NCBI GenBank assembly: GCA_004154925.1
Contig: QJNS01000295.1
Location: forward strand, 22,251-86,250
Length of the DNA: 64,000 bases
DNA from: Monosporascus cannonballus
Lineage: Eukaryota; Ascomycota; Sordariomycetes; Xylariales
Direction: 5' to 3'
The position numbers were made by a program, and so were the translations under genes. Shown one piece after another: positions 1 through 13,095 of this stretch. The notes beneath the pieces were generated by a model, which was not told the DNA's origin, did no database searches, and worked only from the letters and a program-made list of their open reading frames with translations. Position 1 is the first letter of the stretch, and each line of letters begins with the position of its first letter.

Positions 1-190
1 TCACCTTTTGAAACAAGGCTACTTTATGCACCCTCGGTATCTTTTCCTTTTAGCTACAGTTGTATTTACGTGTATAAAAGGAGGGTTCGTTACCCTCACC
101 TTCTAGCTAGGACCTTCTAGAGGTCAAGGCAACCTTTAATACACTTCTTCTTTAGTTATATGCTTCTGTGTGTGATGCCAGGGTCTCATA
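1..190 (+). repeat. LTR 3' fragment cut by window edge
   Basis: The first 190 bases have balanced composition, unlike the AT-rich DNA that follows, and carry a promoter-like TATAAAAG at 73-80 followed by pyrimidine-rich tracts, as in an LTR U3-R-U5. Directly after it the reading frame of a Ty3 gag begins (AACTTCGAGG at 199), so this is most simply the right end of a solo LTR inserted in that gag. The left end and target duplication are outside the window. The exact right boundary (about 190) is uncertain. Confidence 0.45.
73..80 (+). promoter_or_regulatory. TATA box of the edge LTR
   Basis: TATAAAAG followed by a GGAGGG run in the un-RIPed LTR fragment. The position within an LTR and the downstream CT-rich stretch fit a retroelement core promoter. 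Inference from sequence only. Confidence 0.4.
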
Positions 191-193
191 ACT

Positions 194-260
194 ATGTAAA
201 CTTCGAGGAAAAATTAAAGGCCAATTTTAAAAACCCAGATAAAAAAAACGGTTGTGCAAT
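194..260 (+). pseudogene. gag fragment of T0, left part
   Basis: Translation from 199 gives a frame with NFEEKLKANFKNPDKK, matching the gag segment that T10 encodes as NFENKIRDNFGNPDKK (near 63366-63410). The frame stops at 260 where T1 begins and is resumed at 13956, so T0 was the target of T1. Only about 20 codons remain on this side. Gag is the nucleocapsid/capsid precursor of Ty3 elements. Confidence 0.6.
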
Positions 261-663
261 TGTTAAGACCTGACGGGTTGCGGCCTTGGGAGACGGTCGC
301 AACCGGAAAAATGATTAAACCCCTGTAGGTCGAGTTACGTGATGGCTTGACAGGATCGATCGTAAAGTTCATAAAGCCGGGCTCGACAGAATCGATCGTA
401 AAGCCTATAAAGCCAGGCTCGACAGGATCGGAAGAATTAAGTATATGTACTTTTATTATTTCCATAATTTAACTAGTACCAATTTGCAATAAATTACTTA
501 TTAATATTAATCGCTTACAATAAAACATTAAGGTATTTTTGGTATTACGAAACGTAATACGTTATTATATTTATTTTTTTTTTTAGATTTTTACGACATT
601 TTTGCTAACATAAATCCGTACGATTAAGGTTTAATAATTAGTTAAACCGTTTAGTTCGTTATA
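261..663 (+). repeat. T1 5' LTR
   Basis: Starts TGTTAAGACC and ends GTTATA (RIPed GTTACA). The 5' half carries about 2.5 degenerate tandem units of roughly 40 bp containing GATCGATCGTAAAG. The 3' half (from about 440) is the conserved module shared by all family I LTRs, including a run similar to TAACATAAATCCGTACGATT near the end. Confidence 0.8.
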
Positions 664-723
664 CGTTATAAGTTCTTATTTAGTAATACCGTTAAACTTT
701 AAGCAATATTTAATATTGTTAAA

Positions 724-2450
724 ATGTCGACCAGCATTTAGGAAACTTTTACGCAGTAGCTTTATGTAACGAACCTGTCATACATCCACCTGGAGGTATG
801 AGCAGTATCCGAAAAAGGTCTTGATTTGCAGGTAATAATAAGGCGAAAAATAATTTAATATATTCGTTAAGGAGATTTTAAGATATTCTTCTCTTAATCA
901 AAGAATGGTACAGTTGCCTTTGGCTAAGAACTTAGATTGATAACTAAGGAACGAAAAACTAAGTAGGTGGCTATTTACATAGGAAACCCAAACCTTATAT
1001 ATCCTTCTTATCCTTCATATCTTTCATGGTTTCTGGGGATCTCGAGAGACCATGGTGTCTGTCGTCTACGAGTCTCCTGGTGTCTTTGGAGATTGACAGA
1101 GACCCGAGGTTTATCCGATGGAAGGTGGAGATCCCGAGCGTCTCCAACTTCCTGGGCCTCCTTTGGGCCTAGTGGAGTCCCTTCTGAACGTAACACTTTA
1201 GGCTCGAATTCGGGTGCTGGAGAAAACAGTCCGATAACTTAGGGTTACGTTACCTGCTTAAGCCTTTTTTGCCCGTATAAAGCCTAAGAAGCCGGAACCT
1301 TACGATAGAAAAAATAATTTTTAAACCGTTTTAATTTAGATACGAATTTACTTCGTTTTTTAAACCTTAATAACTTAGCGGATATAATCTTAGTAATAAG
1401 AATATGCTTAACGGAAAATGCGGTTAATTAATTTAAATTTATTATAAAAAAATTTTTAAAAATGGGAAAATTAAATAAAAAAATTTATTAATAAGATTTT
1501 TTTTATTTTATATTAATTTCGAAGATAAAATATGTAATAATTTCAGTAATCCAGATAAAAAACGATTTACGGCTTAATAATTTTTGTAATTTCGATAAAA
1601 AAGATTTATATCCAAATACGCCGTAATTTTTAAAACTTTTGCGGTTAAGGCCGGATAGGAAAACGATAAAACCGATGCCCTTATCGATATATTTTATAAG
1701 GTGTTAAAAATAATAGAAAAAATAAAATTATTCGGATTAAATAATTAATTATCTTAAATCGATATATTACAAAAACAATTAAGATTAATAACCGACAGTT
1801 TGAAAAACGATAGAAAAAAAAGGGATAATATACCTTATAATTAAGGGATAACAAATTTAACCAGGGGAAAAAACAAGACGTACCCCCTATTTTTTACGAA
1901 ACGGCGCCAGGGCTTATAGAATTTGGCGTTATTTACAAATAAAATTAAAGCTAAATTAAATGTTTTAATTATGGCAAAATGGGATATAAGGCTTATAAAT
2001 ACAGAAAACCCAAAATATTATGATAGGATAATTAAATACTTATACCGAAAAAACAATCCAAAAATAATTAAAAAAACGATAATAAAGTTATTAATGTAAT
2101 TTAAACCAAATATTCGCCAGGTTTATTACGTTAAGAAATTCGACGAAAAATACAAAAAGCCAGAAAGTTAACTTAATAAGTATCGCAAATATAATAAGAA
2201 ATATTATAAGGATAATTACGCGAACATTAAAATTGGACAAAAAAAGTTTATTCCGGAATACCTAATCGGTACGATAAAATGTATGTTATACACTGTCGAC
2301 GACGAGAATATCTCGATTCCGAAAAATGAAAATAATATATTTACGTACGAATTATCCGTATATATTATAAAGAATTCGATTTTTCAAATCGTACCGGAAA
2401 TAATAAGGACGATAAATAATAATATTAATAATTTCGAATTATAACCCGAA
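724..2450 (+). pseudogene. T1 gag pseudogene
   Basis: The gag start is intact: ATG at 724-726 followed by codons for S-T-S-I, conserved as ATA-TCG-ACC in T10 and T2. The frame is interrupted at codon 14 by a solo LTR (765-1195 plus duplicated CTTTA) and resumes at 1201. The middle part carries the NPDKKRFTA and LYGTAP-like blocks seen in the sister copies. A zinc knuckle lies at 1961-2002, readable as C-F-N-Y-G-K-M-G-Y-K-A-Y-K-Y: three of its four metal ligands (one Cys, the His, the last Cys) have become Tyr by single RIP changes (Cys/His to TAT/TAC). No functional protein can be made. Confidence 0.75.
765..1195 (+). mobile_element. Solo LTR (family II) in T1 gag
   Basis: A 431-bp unit beginning TGTAACGAAC and ending GAACGTAACA, so the two ends form an imperfect inverted repeat typical of LTRs. 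It is flanked by a perfect 5-bp target duplication, CTTTA at 760-764 and 1196-1200. The first ~210 bp match copies at 20938 and 63745, the remainder does not. The shared half shows C-to-T and G-to-A changes relative to the 20938 copy while the unshared half remains GC-rich. Apparent frames across it on both strands are not genes. Confidence 0.9.
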
Positions 2451-2949
2451 AAAATATTTAACAGCTGGCCGAAATAAAGAACTGGCCCGAAAAAAAATAA
2501 TGCCCGTATAAAAACCCTTTTTATTATTATAGATAATATAATTATTAAATGGAAAAAGATTAATCCAGTGTATAATAGAAAAATATTGTTAAAAATTATT
2601 ACGGATCTTTATTTTTAATTGATATTTATTATAAATCCCCGGAAAAAAAGGTTATTAAGGAAAAAATATATTAATTTATAAAAAGACTTTAAAACAATAA
2701 TTAAGATAACGTATAATGGGATGCCGTTATAAATATAAAAAAATAATTTATTCGATAAGGAAAAAAGATATAGCAAAATGAAAAGAAATTAATACGATTT
2801 GAAGGAATAATATGCCGATAATAACGATAAATATAATAATTTAATATGTTAAACGAAAAAACATGAGTAAAGTTCGATAAATTCGAATAAAAGTTAGAAA
2901 AAGAAAATTATTTATAAAAAAGCCGTAAAATAACGAAACCCAGAAAAGT

Positions 2950-5900
2950 TATAAGAAATTCCTAAAAAGATTTTAAATATAACGATAAAAGCTATTAATA
3001 ACCTTATTATTTTAGATATACAAATAACAACGTATTAATATATTATAATAGTAAATTACGAAATTTGAAGCGGAAATTATATTATACCAAATATAATTAA
3101 GAAGCTTAAACTATTATAAAGATATAAGTTAAAACCTTATATAACGACGAATACCGAAAGTTAGGAATTCGTTTACGATAACGGAAAAATTATACGCGAA
3201 ATTAATTATTTCGAGATTTTTATTTAAGGACGATATTAAATAATTGATTTCGATATCGTTTTATTCGAAAATTACAATATAATCTTAGGAGTACTATAGA
3301 TACGTTAATATGGAATTTTAATTAATAAAGGGATTAACTAGGTGAAATTCGCCTTATACCTTATTAATAAATAAAAAAGAAAAAAATTTGGGATTTTAAT
3401 ATTTAATCGATAATAGCGATAAATGCAGATATAGAGATACGACAGAAATTTTATTATATAAAGGAATAAAATATAAAAAAAAGTATTAAAGAAAAATATA
3501 AAGTATTATTATTATTATTAAAGCAAAATTAAAGTAATAAAATAAGGATTTAAAATAATAAGAATAATAACCCAAAAAATTAGAAGATTTGATTAATATG
3601 TTACCATAATATTACAAATATAAACAATTTTTTAAAAAGACGCTTAATACGAAATTATTAAATCATAGCGAATAAAATTATAAAATAGTTTTTAAGAAAA
3701 AATTCTTAACGAAATTTTACCTTATTTATAACCTTAGCGGAAACGAATTACGTACCTTCAAAAATATCTGAAAAATCGGCTATAAAAAGGATGGATTCGA
3801 CTTTCGAAATTACCAACAAAATATCCGATATTTTTCGTACCAAAAAAATGGAAAATTACGACTTATAGTTAATTACGAATAATTAAACGATATCATTATA
3901 AAAAATGGAATATTATTACTTTAAATTACGGAAATAAACAATTGATTTTACGAAATTAAATAATTTACCGTATTTAATTTTAAAAATAAACATAACCTTA
4001 TTAGGATTAAGAAAAAATACGAATAAAAAACGGTTTTTAAAACGATATACGGATTATTTAAGTATTTGCTTACATTAATAAAATTTACGAACGTATTAAT
4101 AATTTTCCAACAAATAATTAATTACGTATTACGAAAATATTTCGATATTTTCGTCGTTTGTTATTTTAATAATATTTTTATATTTTTAAAAACGGAAAAA
4201 GTATACGCAAAATACGTTTATAAGGTTTTTCAAACTTTATAAGACGTAAGGCTATTTATTAAGGCGAAAAAAAGCTAATTTTATAAATAAAAAGTGGAAT
4301 ATCTGGAATATATTATTATTTTAGGATATATCAGAATAAACTCTAAGAAAATCGCTGCAATTATAGAATAACAAATGCTAATTATAATCAAAAAAATACA
4401 GGCATTTTTTGGATTTGCCAACTATTACAAAAAATTTATTCGAAATTTTAGCAGAATAATTATACTTTTAATGAACTTTACGAAAAAAACAAAAAAATTT
4501 AAATGGATACCAGATACGGAAAAAGTATTTAAGAATATTAAAAATACGATTATTAATAAGTTAGTATTCATTATGTACGATTTAAATTGCCCCGTTAAAT
4601 TAAAAACCGATATTACGAATTACGCGTTAAGCGTAATAATCGGATAACGAAATAATTAAAGCAAATTATATTTTATTATATTTTTTTCGTACAAATTAAA
4701 AGGAGCCGAATTTAATTACGGCATTTTAAATAAGGAATTTATGGCTATTATTATAGCATTTCGAAAATTTAGATATTTTTTAAAAAGAAATTTATACCAG
4801 GTTAAGGTTTATACGGATTATTAAAATCTTACCCGATTTACTATAATTAGAAAATTTATAAAACGATAACTTTGTTACGTAAAAAAATTAGCGAATTTCG
4901 ATTTTGTTATTATTTATAAAAAAGGCTTAAAGAATAACAAAGCAAATATCTTAAGTAAGCAATTAAATCTCGAAAAAAATTAATTAACGTTAATCATATT
5001 ATTTTTAATATTATAATAAAAAAATATTTACGCTTACGACAGATTATAATAATTCGGGCAATACCTTTTAATATGTACCAGAAAATTTAGCGATATAACG
5101 ATAATTTCCTAAAAAACTAAAAAACAGACAAAATATAAGTTTCAAAGGAATACCAAAAGGATCTAGTACAAGAAATATATAAATATTAGCTACATAAATA
5201 TCCAGGAATCCACAAAATCTTAGAACGGTTTTAACGTATATATTTCTTTTTTAAAATAAAATTAACGATATAGAAAATTATACGGTAATACGATATTTAT
5301 GCCAAAGCAAAGATTTAACGATATCAATCATACGGAAAATTATAGCCAGTACCAGTTGTAAAACGATTATGTATTTGGTTATATTCGACTTTATTATTAA
5401 ACTTCTTATATCAGAAACCCTAGCTATAGAAATATATTACGATAATATTTTCGTAATCGTCGATCGATTTACGAAATTTTCCTATTTTGTACTATATTAC
5501 GAGGATATAAACGCCGAACAAATAATATATATTTTCTTTAAACATATTTTCAGCATATACGGATTATTTATGGAAATTATTTTAAATAAAGAATTAATAT
5601 TCGCATTAAAATTTTAACAAAACTTAATAACATAAATCGATTTAAATTATAAGTTATTTAAAATATTTAAACTTTAAACGAATAAATAAATAAAACGAAT
5701 AAATCAAATTTTAAAAACTTATTTACGATATTATATTAATTACAAACAAAATAATTGAATTAAGAAATTACTAATCGTATAATTAGCTTATAATACTAAT
5801 TATTATAAAAACATTAAAATAATATTAACGAACGTAAATTTTGGTTTTTTCCAAAAGTTTATAAAAAAGTACGTAATAATTATCTAATTAATATTAAAAC

Positions 5901-6368
5901 AATTTTAACAATAAAATAAATACGATAATTATATTAAAAAATAAAAATAAATTTCGAATTTGTACAAAATTAAATAAGTAAATATTATAATTAAAAAAAG
6001 TTAAAAAATTAATTTTTAAAAAAGGGAAGATAGTTTTCTTTGTTATTAAAAATATTTAAATAAAACGACTTAATAAAAAATTCGATTTCAAATATATTGG
6101 TTTATATAAAATCGTTAAAAAAGAACTTAGAAAATAATTATTAATTAAGGTTTTTGCTAAAAGTTAAATTTTATTTAATTTTTTATATTTCTTTATTCGA
6201 ATTAATAGCAGAAATAATTAAGGTATATACGGTATAAGATAATACGGAAATAAAAAATAAACAAATATACGAACTGGAGAAAATCCTCGATATGCGAAAA
6301 TAAAATGGACTTACCTAATACCTAATTAAATGGAAGAAATATCCGAATTCCGAGAACATCTGGAAACC
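2950..6368 (+). pseudogene. T1 pol pseudogene (PR-RT-RH-IN-chromodomain)
   Basis: Protease block near 3051-3090. RT from about 3760, with a K-K-x-G-K-L-R-L-I-V-N-Y-E block at 3840-3890 and the YLDD site at about 4150-4190 degraded to a Y-F-N-N sequence. The RT/RNase H connection at 4375-4647 is still open for 90 codons and includes FFGFANYYKKFIRNFS. RNase H covers 4570-4985. The integrase core at 5369-5617 is open for 82 codons with IVDRFTKFSYF. The chromodomain starts near 6255 with ELEKILDMRK and LIKWKKYPNSEN, and is cut at 6368 by T2. It resumes at 13039 (K-P-V-R-N-L-I-S-A). Many TAA/TAG stops and several frameshifts: dead. Confidence 0.85.
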
Positions 6369-6768
6369 TGTCATGGCCCAACGGGCCACGGTCTCCAAAA
6401 ACGGTCTCTCACGGTCCAACCACAAATGCTCGGTGGGGCAGGTCACATAATGGATCACCAACTTACTAATAATAAACCAATAAGCCGGATCACCAACTTA
6501 CTGATAATAAACCAGTAAGCCGGATCATTAACTTACAGATAATAAGCTAATGAGCTAAGGAAAAATATATACGCTTATTATTTCCATAGTTTAAATAATA
6601 TTAACTTATAATACTTATTAATATTAATTGTTTATAATACGCTTTTGCATTTTGGTATTAAAAGATATAATTAAGTTATTTTATTATTACAAAGTTTTAT
6701 AATACTCCTGCTAACATAAACCCGTACGACTAAGATTTAATAATTGGTTAAACTGCATAGCCGTCATA
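6369..6768 (+). repeat. T2 5' LTR
   Basis: Starts TGTCATGGCCCAACGGGCC and ends GCCGTCATA. The 5' half includes ACGGTCTCC..ACGGTCTC and three degenerate tandem units of about 35 bp (CGGATCACCAACTTACT.. repeated from 6448 to 6555). From about 6565 it carries the conserved family I 3' module. Confidence 0.85.
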
Positions 6769-6828
6769 CGTTATAAACTTTTATTTAATAATACGGTCAA
6801 ACTTTAAGCAACATTTAACATTGTTAAA

Positions 6829-8200
6829 ATATCGACTAATATTTAGAAAACCCCTACTTAACAGTTCCAGGCTCGAATTCGGGAACTGGAAAAAGAAATC
6901 CTACAAATTAGGGCTACGCTACTTACTCAAACCTTTTTCGCCCGTATAAAGCCCAAAAAGCCGGAACCTTACAATAAAAAAAATAACCTTTAAACTTTCT
7001 TAATTTAGGCACGAATTTACTTTCGTTTTTTAAACCTTAATAATCCAGCGGATATAATTTTAACAATAAAAACATATTTAACGAAAAATACGGCTAATTA
7101 ATTTAAGCCCATTATTAAAAGTTTTTTAAAAATAGAAAAATTAAATAAGAAAAATTTTATTAACGAAATTTTTTCGTTTTATATTAAGTTCAAAAATAAA
7201 GTACGTAATAATTTTGATAATTCGGATAAAAAACGATCTGTAATATAATAATTCTTATAATTTCGATAAAAAAAATCCGTATTTAAAAATACCGTAACCT
7301 TTAAATATTTTGCGGCCAAAGTAAAATAAGGAAATAATACAGCCGATATCTTTATCGATATATTTTATAAAGAATTGAAAAATAATATAAAAAATAGAAT
7401 TATTCGAATTAAACGATTAATTACTTTAAACCGGTATATTATAAAAATAATTAAAATTAATAATGGATAATTTGAAAAATAAGAAGAAAAAAAAACAATA
7501 TATCCCGTATTTAAAATATAACAAATTTAACCAGGGAAAGAAAAACGTACTTCCTACTTTTTATAAAACGGCGTTAAGACATATAGAATTTAACGTTACC
7601 TATAAACAAAACTAGAAGCAGATTAAATATTTTAATTACGGCAAAATAAAATATAAAGTTTACAAATATAAAAAACCCAAGAAATTATAACAAAATAACT
7701 AAACCCTTATATCGAAAAAACAATTCAAAAATAACTAAGAAAACGACAACAAAGTTATTAACATAATCCAGGCCAAATATATATCAGGCCTATAACAAAA
7801 GGTCTAATATAAGCTATTACGACAAAATATTTAATACGGAATAAAAAAAGCTAAAAAGCTAGCTTAACAACTATCGCGAACATAATAAAAAACATTATAA
7901 AAATAATTACGCAAATATCAAGGTTAAACAAAAATAATGTGCCCCAGAACTTTTAATGGATATAGCAGAATATACGCTATATATTATCGACGACGAAACA
8001 ATTCCAAGTTCGAAAAATAAAAATAACATATTTATAAATAAATTACCCGTATGTATTATAAAAGATTTAATTTTTTAAACCGTATCGAAAATAACAAAAA
8101 TAATAAATAATAATATTAATAATTTTAAATTATAAGCCCCAAAAATATCCAGCAATTAGCCGAAACAGAAAGCTGGCCCAAAAATAATAATATTCGTAAA
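6829..8200 (+). pseudogene. T2 gag pseudogene
   Basis: Aligns codon for codon with T1 and T10 gag: start ATG is now ATA at 6829-6831, then TCG. The V-T-L-P/A-Q-A-F-F-A-R block lies near 6910-6950, and the zinc knuckle near 7626-7668 (F-N-Y-G-K pattern with ligands mutated to Tyr). Numerous TAA stops. Same role as the T1 gag. Confidence 0.7.
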
Positions 8201-8639
8201 AAAACCCCTTTTATTATTATGGATAATATAATTACCAAATGAAAGAAAAGTTAATTTAACGTATAATTAAAAAGCATTATTAAAAAGTTATTACGGATTT
8301 TTATTTTTAATTAATATTTATTATAAATCTTTATAAAAAAAGCTATTAAAGAAAAAATACGTTAATTTATAGAAAATCTTTAAAATAATAATTAAGATAA
8401 CGTATAATAAAATATAATCGCGAATATAAAAAAATAATTTATTCGATAAGAAAAAAAACTGTAGCAAAACTAAAAGCAATTAATACGGCTTAAAGGAATA
8501 ATACGCCGACAATAACAACAAATACAACAACTTAACGCACTAAACGAAAAAATATAAATAAAGTTTAACAGATTCGAACAAAAATTAAAAGAAAAAAATT
8601 ACCTATAAGAAAATCGCAAAATAACAAAACCTAAAAAAT

Positions 8640-11600
8640 CAAAAGAAATTCCCAAAAGAAACTTTAAAAGTAACGATAAAAAACGTTAATAATGTTATTA
8701 CTTTAGATATACGAATCAAAACGTACTGGTATACCGCAATAAAAAATTACGGAACTTTAAACAGAAATTATATTATACGAAATATAATTAATAAGTTTAA
8801 ACTATTATAAAAATATAAGTTAAAATCTTATATAATAACGAATACCGAAAGTCAGAAATTTATTTACGATAACAAAAAAATTATACGCGAAATTAATTAT
8901 TTCAAGAGTTTTATTAAAAAATAATACCAAATAATTAATTTCGATATTATTTTATTCGAAAATTACGATATAATCTTAAAATTACCATAAATACGTTAAT
9001 ACGGAATCTTAATTAATAATAAAACTGGCCAAATAAAACTCGCCTTATATCTTATTAACGGATATAAAAAAAATTAAAATCTTAACACTTAATTAATAAT
9101 AATAACGAATATAAGCATAAAGATATAACAAAAACCTTATTACTTAAAAAAACAAAAGATAAAACAAAAACGGATATTAAAAAAATACGACATATTCTTA
9201 TTACTATTAAAATAAAATTAAAATAATTAAATAATAATTTTAAAGAAATAAAAATAGTAACTCGAAAAATTAGAAAATCTAATTAATATATCACTATAAT
9301 ACTATAAATAAAAGCAGCTTTTTTAAAAAAACTTAATATAAAGTTATTAAAACATAATAAATAAAATTATAAAATAAATTTTAAAAAAAGATTTTCGACG
9401 AAATTTTACCTTATTTATAATCTTAACGGAAATAAATTACGTATTTTTAAAAACAATACCTGGAAAATCGATTACAAAAAAAATAGATTTAATTTTGGAA
9501 ATTATTAACAAATTACCTAATATTTTTTATACTTAAAAAAATAAAAAATTATAATTTATAATTAATTATTAATTATTAAATAAAATTACTATTAAAAATT
9601 AAATATTATTATTTCTAACTACGGAAATAGAAAACCAAATTTACGGAACTAAATAATTTATTGCATTCAATTTTAAAAATAAATATAACCATATTAAAAT
9701 CATAAAAAAATACAAATAAAAAATAATTTTCCAAAAAATACGAATTATTTAAATATTTAATTATATTAATAAGATTTACGAACATATTAATAACCTTTTA
9801 GCAAATAATTAATTACATATTACAAAAATACCTTAATATTTTCGTTATTTATTATTTTAGCGACATTTTCATTTTTTAAAAACAAAAAAGATATATATAA
9901 AATACGTTTATAAAGTTTTTTAAGTTTTATAAAATATAATGCTATTTATTAACATAAAAAAAATTAATTCCATAAGCAAAAAATAAAATATCTAAAATAT
10001 ATTATTACCTTAAAATATAGCAAAATAAACCTTAAAAAAATCGTTATAATTATAAAATAATAAATACAAATAATAATTAAAAAGATATAAATATTTCGTA
10101 AATTCGCCAATTATTATAGGAAATTTATTCAAAACTTCAGCAAAATAATTACATCCTTAATAAACCTTATAAAAAGATTCAAATAAATGCCAAATATAGA
10201 AAAAGTATTTCGAGAAATTAAGAATATAATTATTAACAAATTAATATTAATTATATATGATTTAAACTGCCTTATTAAACTAAAAACCAATATTTTAAAT
10301 TATACATTAAATATAATAATCGGATAACCAAATAATTAAAATAAATTATACCTTATTATATTCTTTTCGTATAAATTAAAAAAACCAAATTTAATTATAG
10401 CATTTTAAATAAAAAGTTTATCACCATTATTTTGGTATTTCGGAAATTTACTTATTTTTTTAAAAAAAACTTATATTAAATTAAAGTTTATATGGATTAT
10501 TCAAATTTTACCCAATTTACCATAATTATGGAACGTATAAAATAATAATTTTATTACGCAGAAAAATTAACGAATTTTGATTTCGTTATTATTTATAAGA
10601 AAAGTTTAAAAAATAACAAGGTAAATACCTTAAGTAAATAACTAGATTTCGAAAAAATATTAATTAAAATTAATTATATAATTTTCGATACCATTATAAA
10701 AAGATATTTACGTTTATAATAAATTATAATAATTCGAATAATATTTTTCGATATATATTAAAAAATTTAATAATATAATAATAATTTTTTTAAGAAAACA
10801 AAAAATAAATAAAAGATAAATATTAAAAATATTTCCAAAAGTATTTAATACGAAAAAATATATAAATATTAGTTATACGGATATCTAAAGATTTATAACA
10901 CTTTAAAGCAATTTCAAAGTATATAATTTTTTTTAAAATAAAATTAATAATATAAAAATTTATACAGCAATATAATATTTACGCTAAAGCGAAAACTCGA
11001 CGATATAAACTATACGGAAAATTATAATTATTATTAATTACAAAATAACTGTAATATTTAATTATATTTAATTTTATTATTAAACTTTTTATACTAAACA
11101 TTTTAATTACGAAAATATATTATAACAATATTTTCGTAATTGTGAATTAATTTATAAAATTTTCTTATTTTTTATCATATTATAGGGATATAAACGCCGA
11201 ATAACTGGTATATATTTTCTTTAAATATATTTTTAATATATACGGATTATTAATAAAATTTATTTTAAATAAATAATTAATATTCGTATTTAAGTTTTAA
11301 CAAAGCCTTATAACATAAATTAACTTAAATTATAAATTATATAACGTATTTAAATTTTAAAAACTTATTTATATTATTATATTAATTACGAATAAAATAA
11401 TTAAATTAAGAAATTATTCATTACATAATTAACTTATAACATTAATTACTATAAAAATATTAAAATAATATTTATAAACGTAAATTTTGATTTTATTTCA
11501 GAAATTTATAAAAAAATATACGATAATAATTTAATTAATATGAAGTTTATCTTTAGGTTAAAATAATTACGATAATTATACCAAAAAATAAAAATAAAAC

Positions 11601-12060
11601 GAAAATTCGTACGGAATTAAATAAATAAATATTATAATTAAAAAAAGTTTAAAAAAACTAATTTTCAAAAAAGGGAAAATGATTTTCCTTCTTACTAAAA
11701 ATATTTAAATAAAAAGATTTAATAAAATATTCGATTTTAAGTATATCGGTTTATATAAAATTGCCAAAAAATCTCAAAAAATAGTTATTAATTAAAATTC
11801 TTTTTAAATATTAAATTCTATTTAATCTTTTATGTTTTTTTTATTAAAATTAATAAGAGATATAATTAAAATATATACGGAATAAACTAATATAAAAATA
11901 AAAAATAAATAAGTTTATAAAATAATTTTTTTTTCGATATATAAAAATGAAACGGATTTATCAAATCCCTAATTAAATAAAAAAAGTACCCAGATTTCGA
12001 AAATACCTGGAAACTTGCTACAAATCTTATTAACGTTTAACGCTTATTAAAAATTTTTTA
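8640..12060 (+). pseudogene. T2 pol pseudogene
   Basis: Protease block near 8735-8780, RT about 9470-10150 (F-A-N-Y-Y-R-K-F-I-Q-N-F at 10102-10137), RNase H about 10270-10660, integrase about 10740-11850 with a V-I-V-N-x-F-I-K-F-S-Y-F block near 11134-11170, and chromodomain from about 11910. The most mutated of the three plus-strand copies, with frequent TAA stops. Homologous over its whole length to T1 and T3 pol. Confidence 0.75.
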
Positions 12061-12671
12061 TTAATAATAATAAAATTATGAAAAATAATAATATGTTAAT
12101 TTATAAAATTCAAAAAAGGAAACCCTTAATTTACTATAATCTAATTAATTACGTTTATTTTATTTAAGGCTTATATTTTGATTATAAATTTTGATTTTAA
12201 TCGTACGAAATTGTTAAAATTATTTAAGAATTAAAAAATACGATTAACAAATTTCGTACCGTAGGATTAATAATATTGGCGTTAATAACGTATACGAAAA
12301 AAACGCGCAAAAAATTTAGATAAAGATTTTTCGGCCGTTAATTTTTCTTTTAATTTTTTCGATTTTGCGATATAACAATTAATTATAAAAATAAAGATTT
12401 TTATTCCGTTATATGAACAACTTCGACGAATGTATTTTTTATAACGAGAAACCTTATTTATTATTTGGTAAGTAAGCTGCCGGGCAAAATAAAAAGAATA
12501 AAATATTCTATTAAAATCTTTAAATCTAATTAAATTGATTAAAATAAATCGTTATTTAAATTTGCGAAAACGACGTTTAAATATACCAAATAACATGTTA
12601 AATGGATATGAAAAGTTTATTAAAAAAAAGGAAATTTTAAAGGCAAAATTTATGGAAAAAGGAAATTATAT
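12061..12671. other. T2 3' region before LTR
   Basis: About 600 bp between chromodomain and 3' LTR. The ends resemble those of T1 and T3 (A/G-rich run just before the LTR, GGAAATTTTAAAGGCAAAAT-like and AAAAAGGAAAT, acting as the polypurine tract). The middle has no similarity that I can see to the corresponding regions of T1 (13039-13701) or T3 (19905-20573). Too RIPed to call the antisense frame seen in the sisters. Confidence 0.5.
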
Positions 12672-13033
12672 TGTGGTCTAACGCGCCACGGTTTCCAAAA
12701 ACGGTTTTTTACGGTTTAATTATAAATATTCGATAAAGCAAATTTCGTAATAAATTATTAACTTATTAATAATAAATTAATAAGCCGAATTATTGATCTA
12801 TTAATAATAAATCAATAAATTAAAGAAAAATATATACGTTTATTATTTTTATAATTTAAATAATATTAATTTATAATATTTATTAATAGTAATCGTTTAT
12901 AATATATTTTTATACCTTAATATTAAGAAATATAATTCAGTTATTTTATTATTACAAAATCTTACAATATTCCTATTAACATAAATCCGTACGATTAAGG
13001 TTTAATAGTTGGTTAAACCGTATAGCCGTTATA
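12672..13033 (+). repeat. T2 3' LTR
   Basis: Starts TGTGGTCTAACGCGCC and ends GCCGTTATA. Same subfamily as the 6369 LTR (ACGGTTTCCAAAAACGG, AATAAGCCGAATTATT units) but nearly every C in the 5' half is now T, and its tandem array is shorter. Confidence 0.85.
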
Positions 13034-13038
13034 AAACC

Positions 13039-13095
13039 CGTTAGAAATCTTATTAGCGCTTAATATTTATTAAAAAACTTTTACTAGTATCGCCG
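13039..13095 (+). pseudogene. End of T1 chromodomain
   Basis: After removing T2 and one AAACC, the frame of T1 continues K-P-V-R-N-L-I-S-A-x-Y-L-L-K-N-F-Y and matches T3 (K-P-A-K-N-L-I-G-A-Q-R-L-L-K near 19840-19890). This is the C-terminal helix of the chromodomain and the end of pol. Confidence 0.75.

Larger units (their letters stand above)
6369..13033 (+). mobile_element. T2: Ty3 chromovirus nested in T1
   Basis: A 6,665-bp element with LTRs at 6369-6768 and 12672-13033, inserted in the chromodomain codons of T1. A perfect 5-bp target duplication AAACC is at 6364-6368 and 13034-13038. Joining the two flanks restores the T1 chromodomain frame. Internal gene order equals T1. RIP is heavier in the interior than in the left LTR, whose first 150 bp remain GC-rich, whereas the right LTR copy is strongly A/T-shifted. 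Confidence 0.92.

Noticed and set aside
967..1242. Overlapping open frames on both strands (967-1242 plus, 1008-1196 minus)
   Set aside because: They lie in the un-RIPed half of a solo LTR, where stop codons are simply less frequent. The plus frame also runs across the LTR end into gag in another register.
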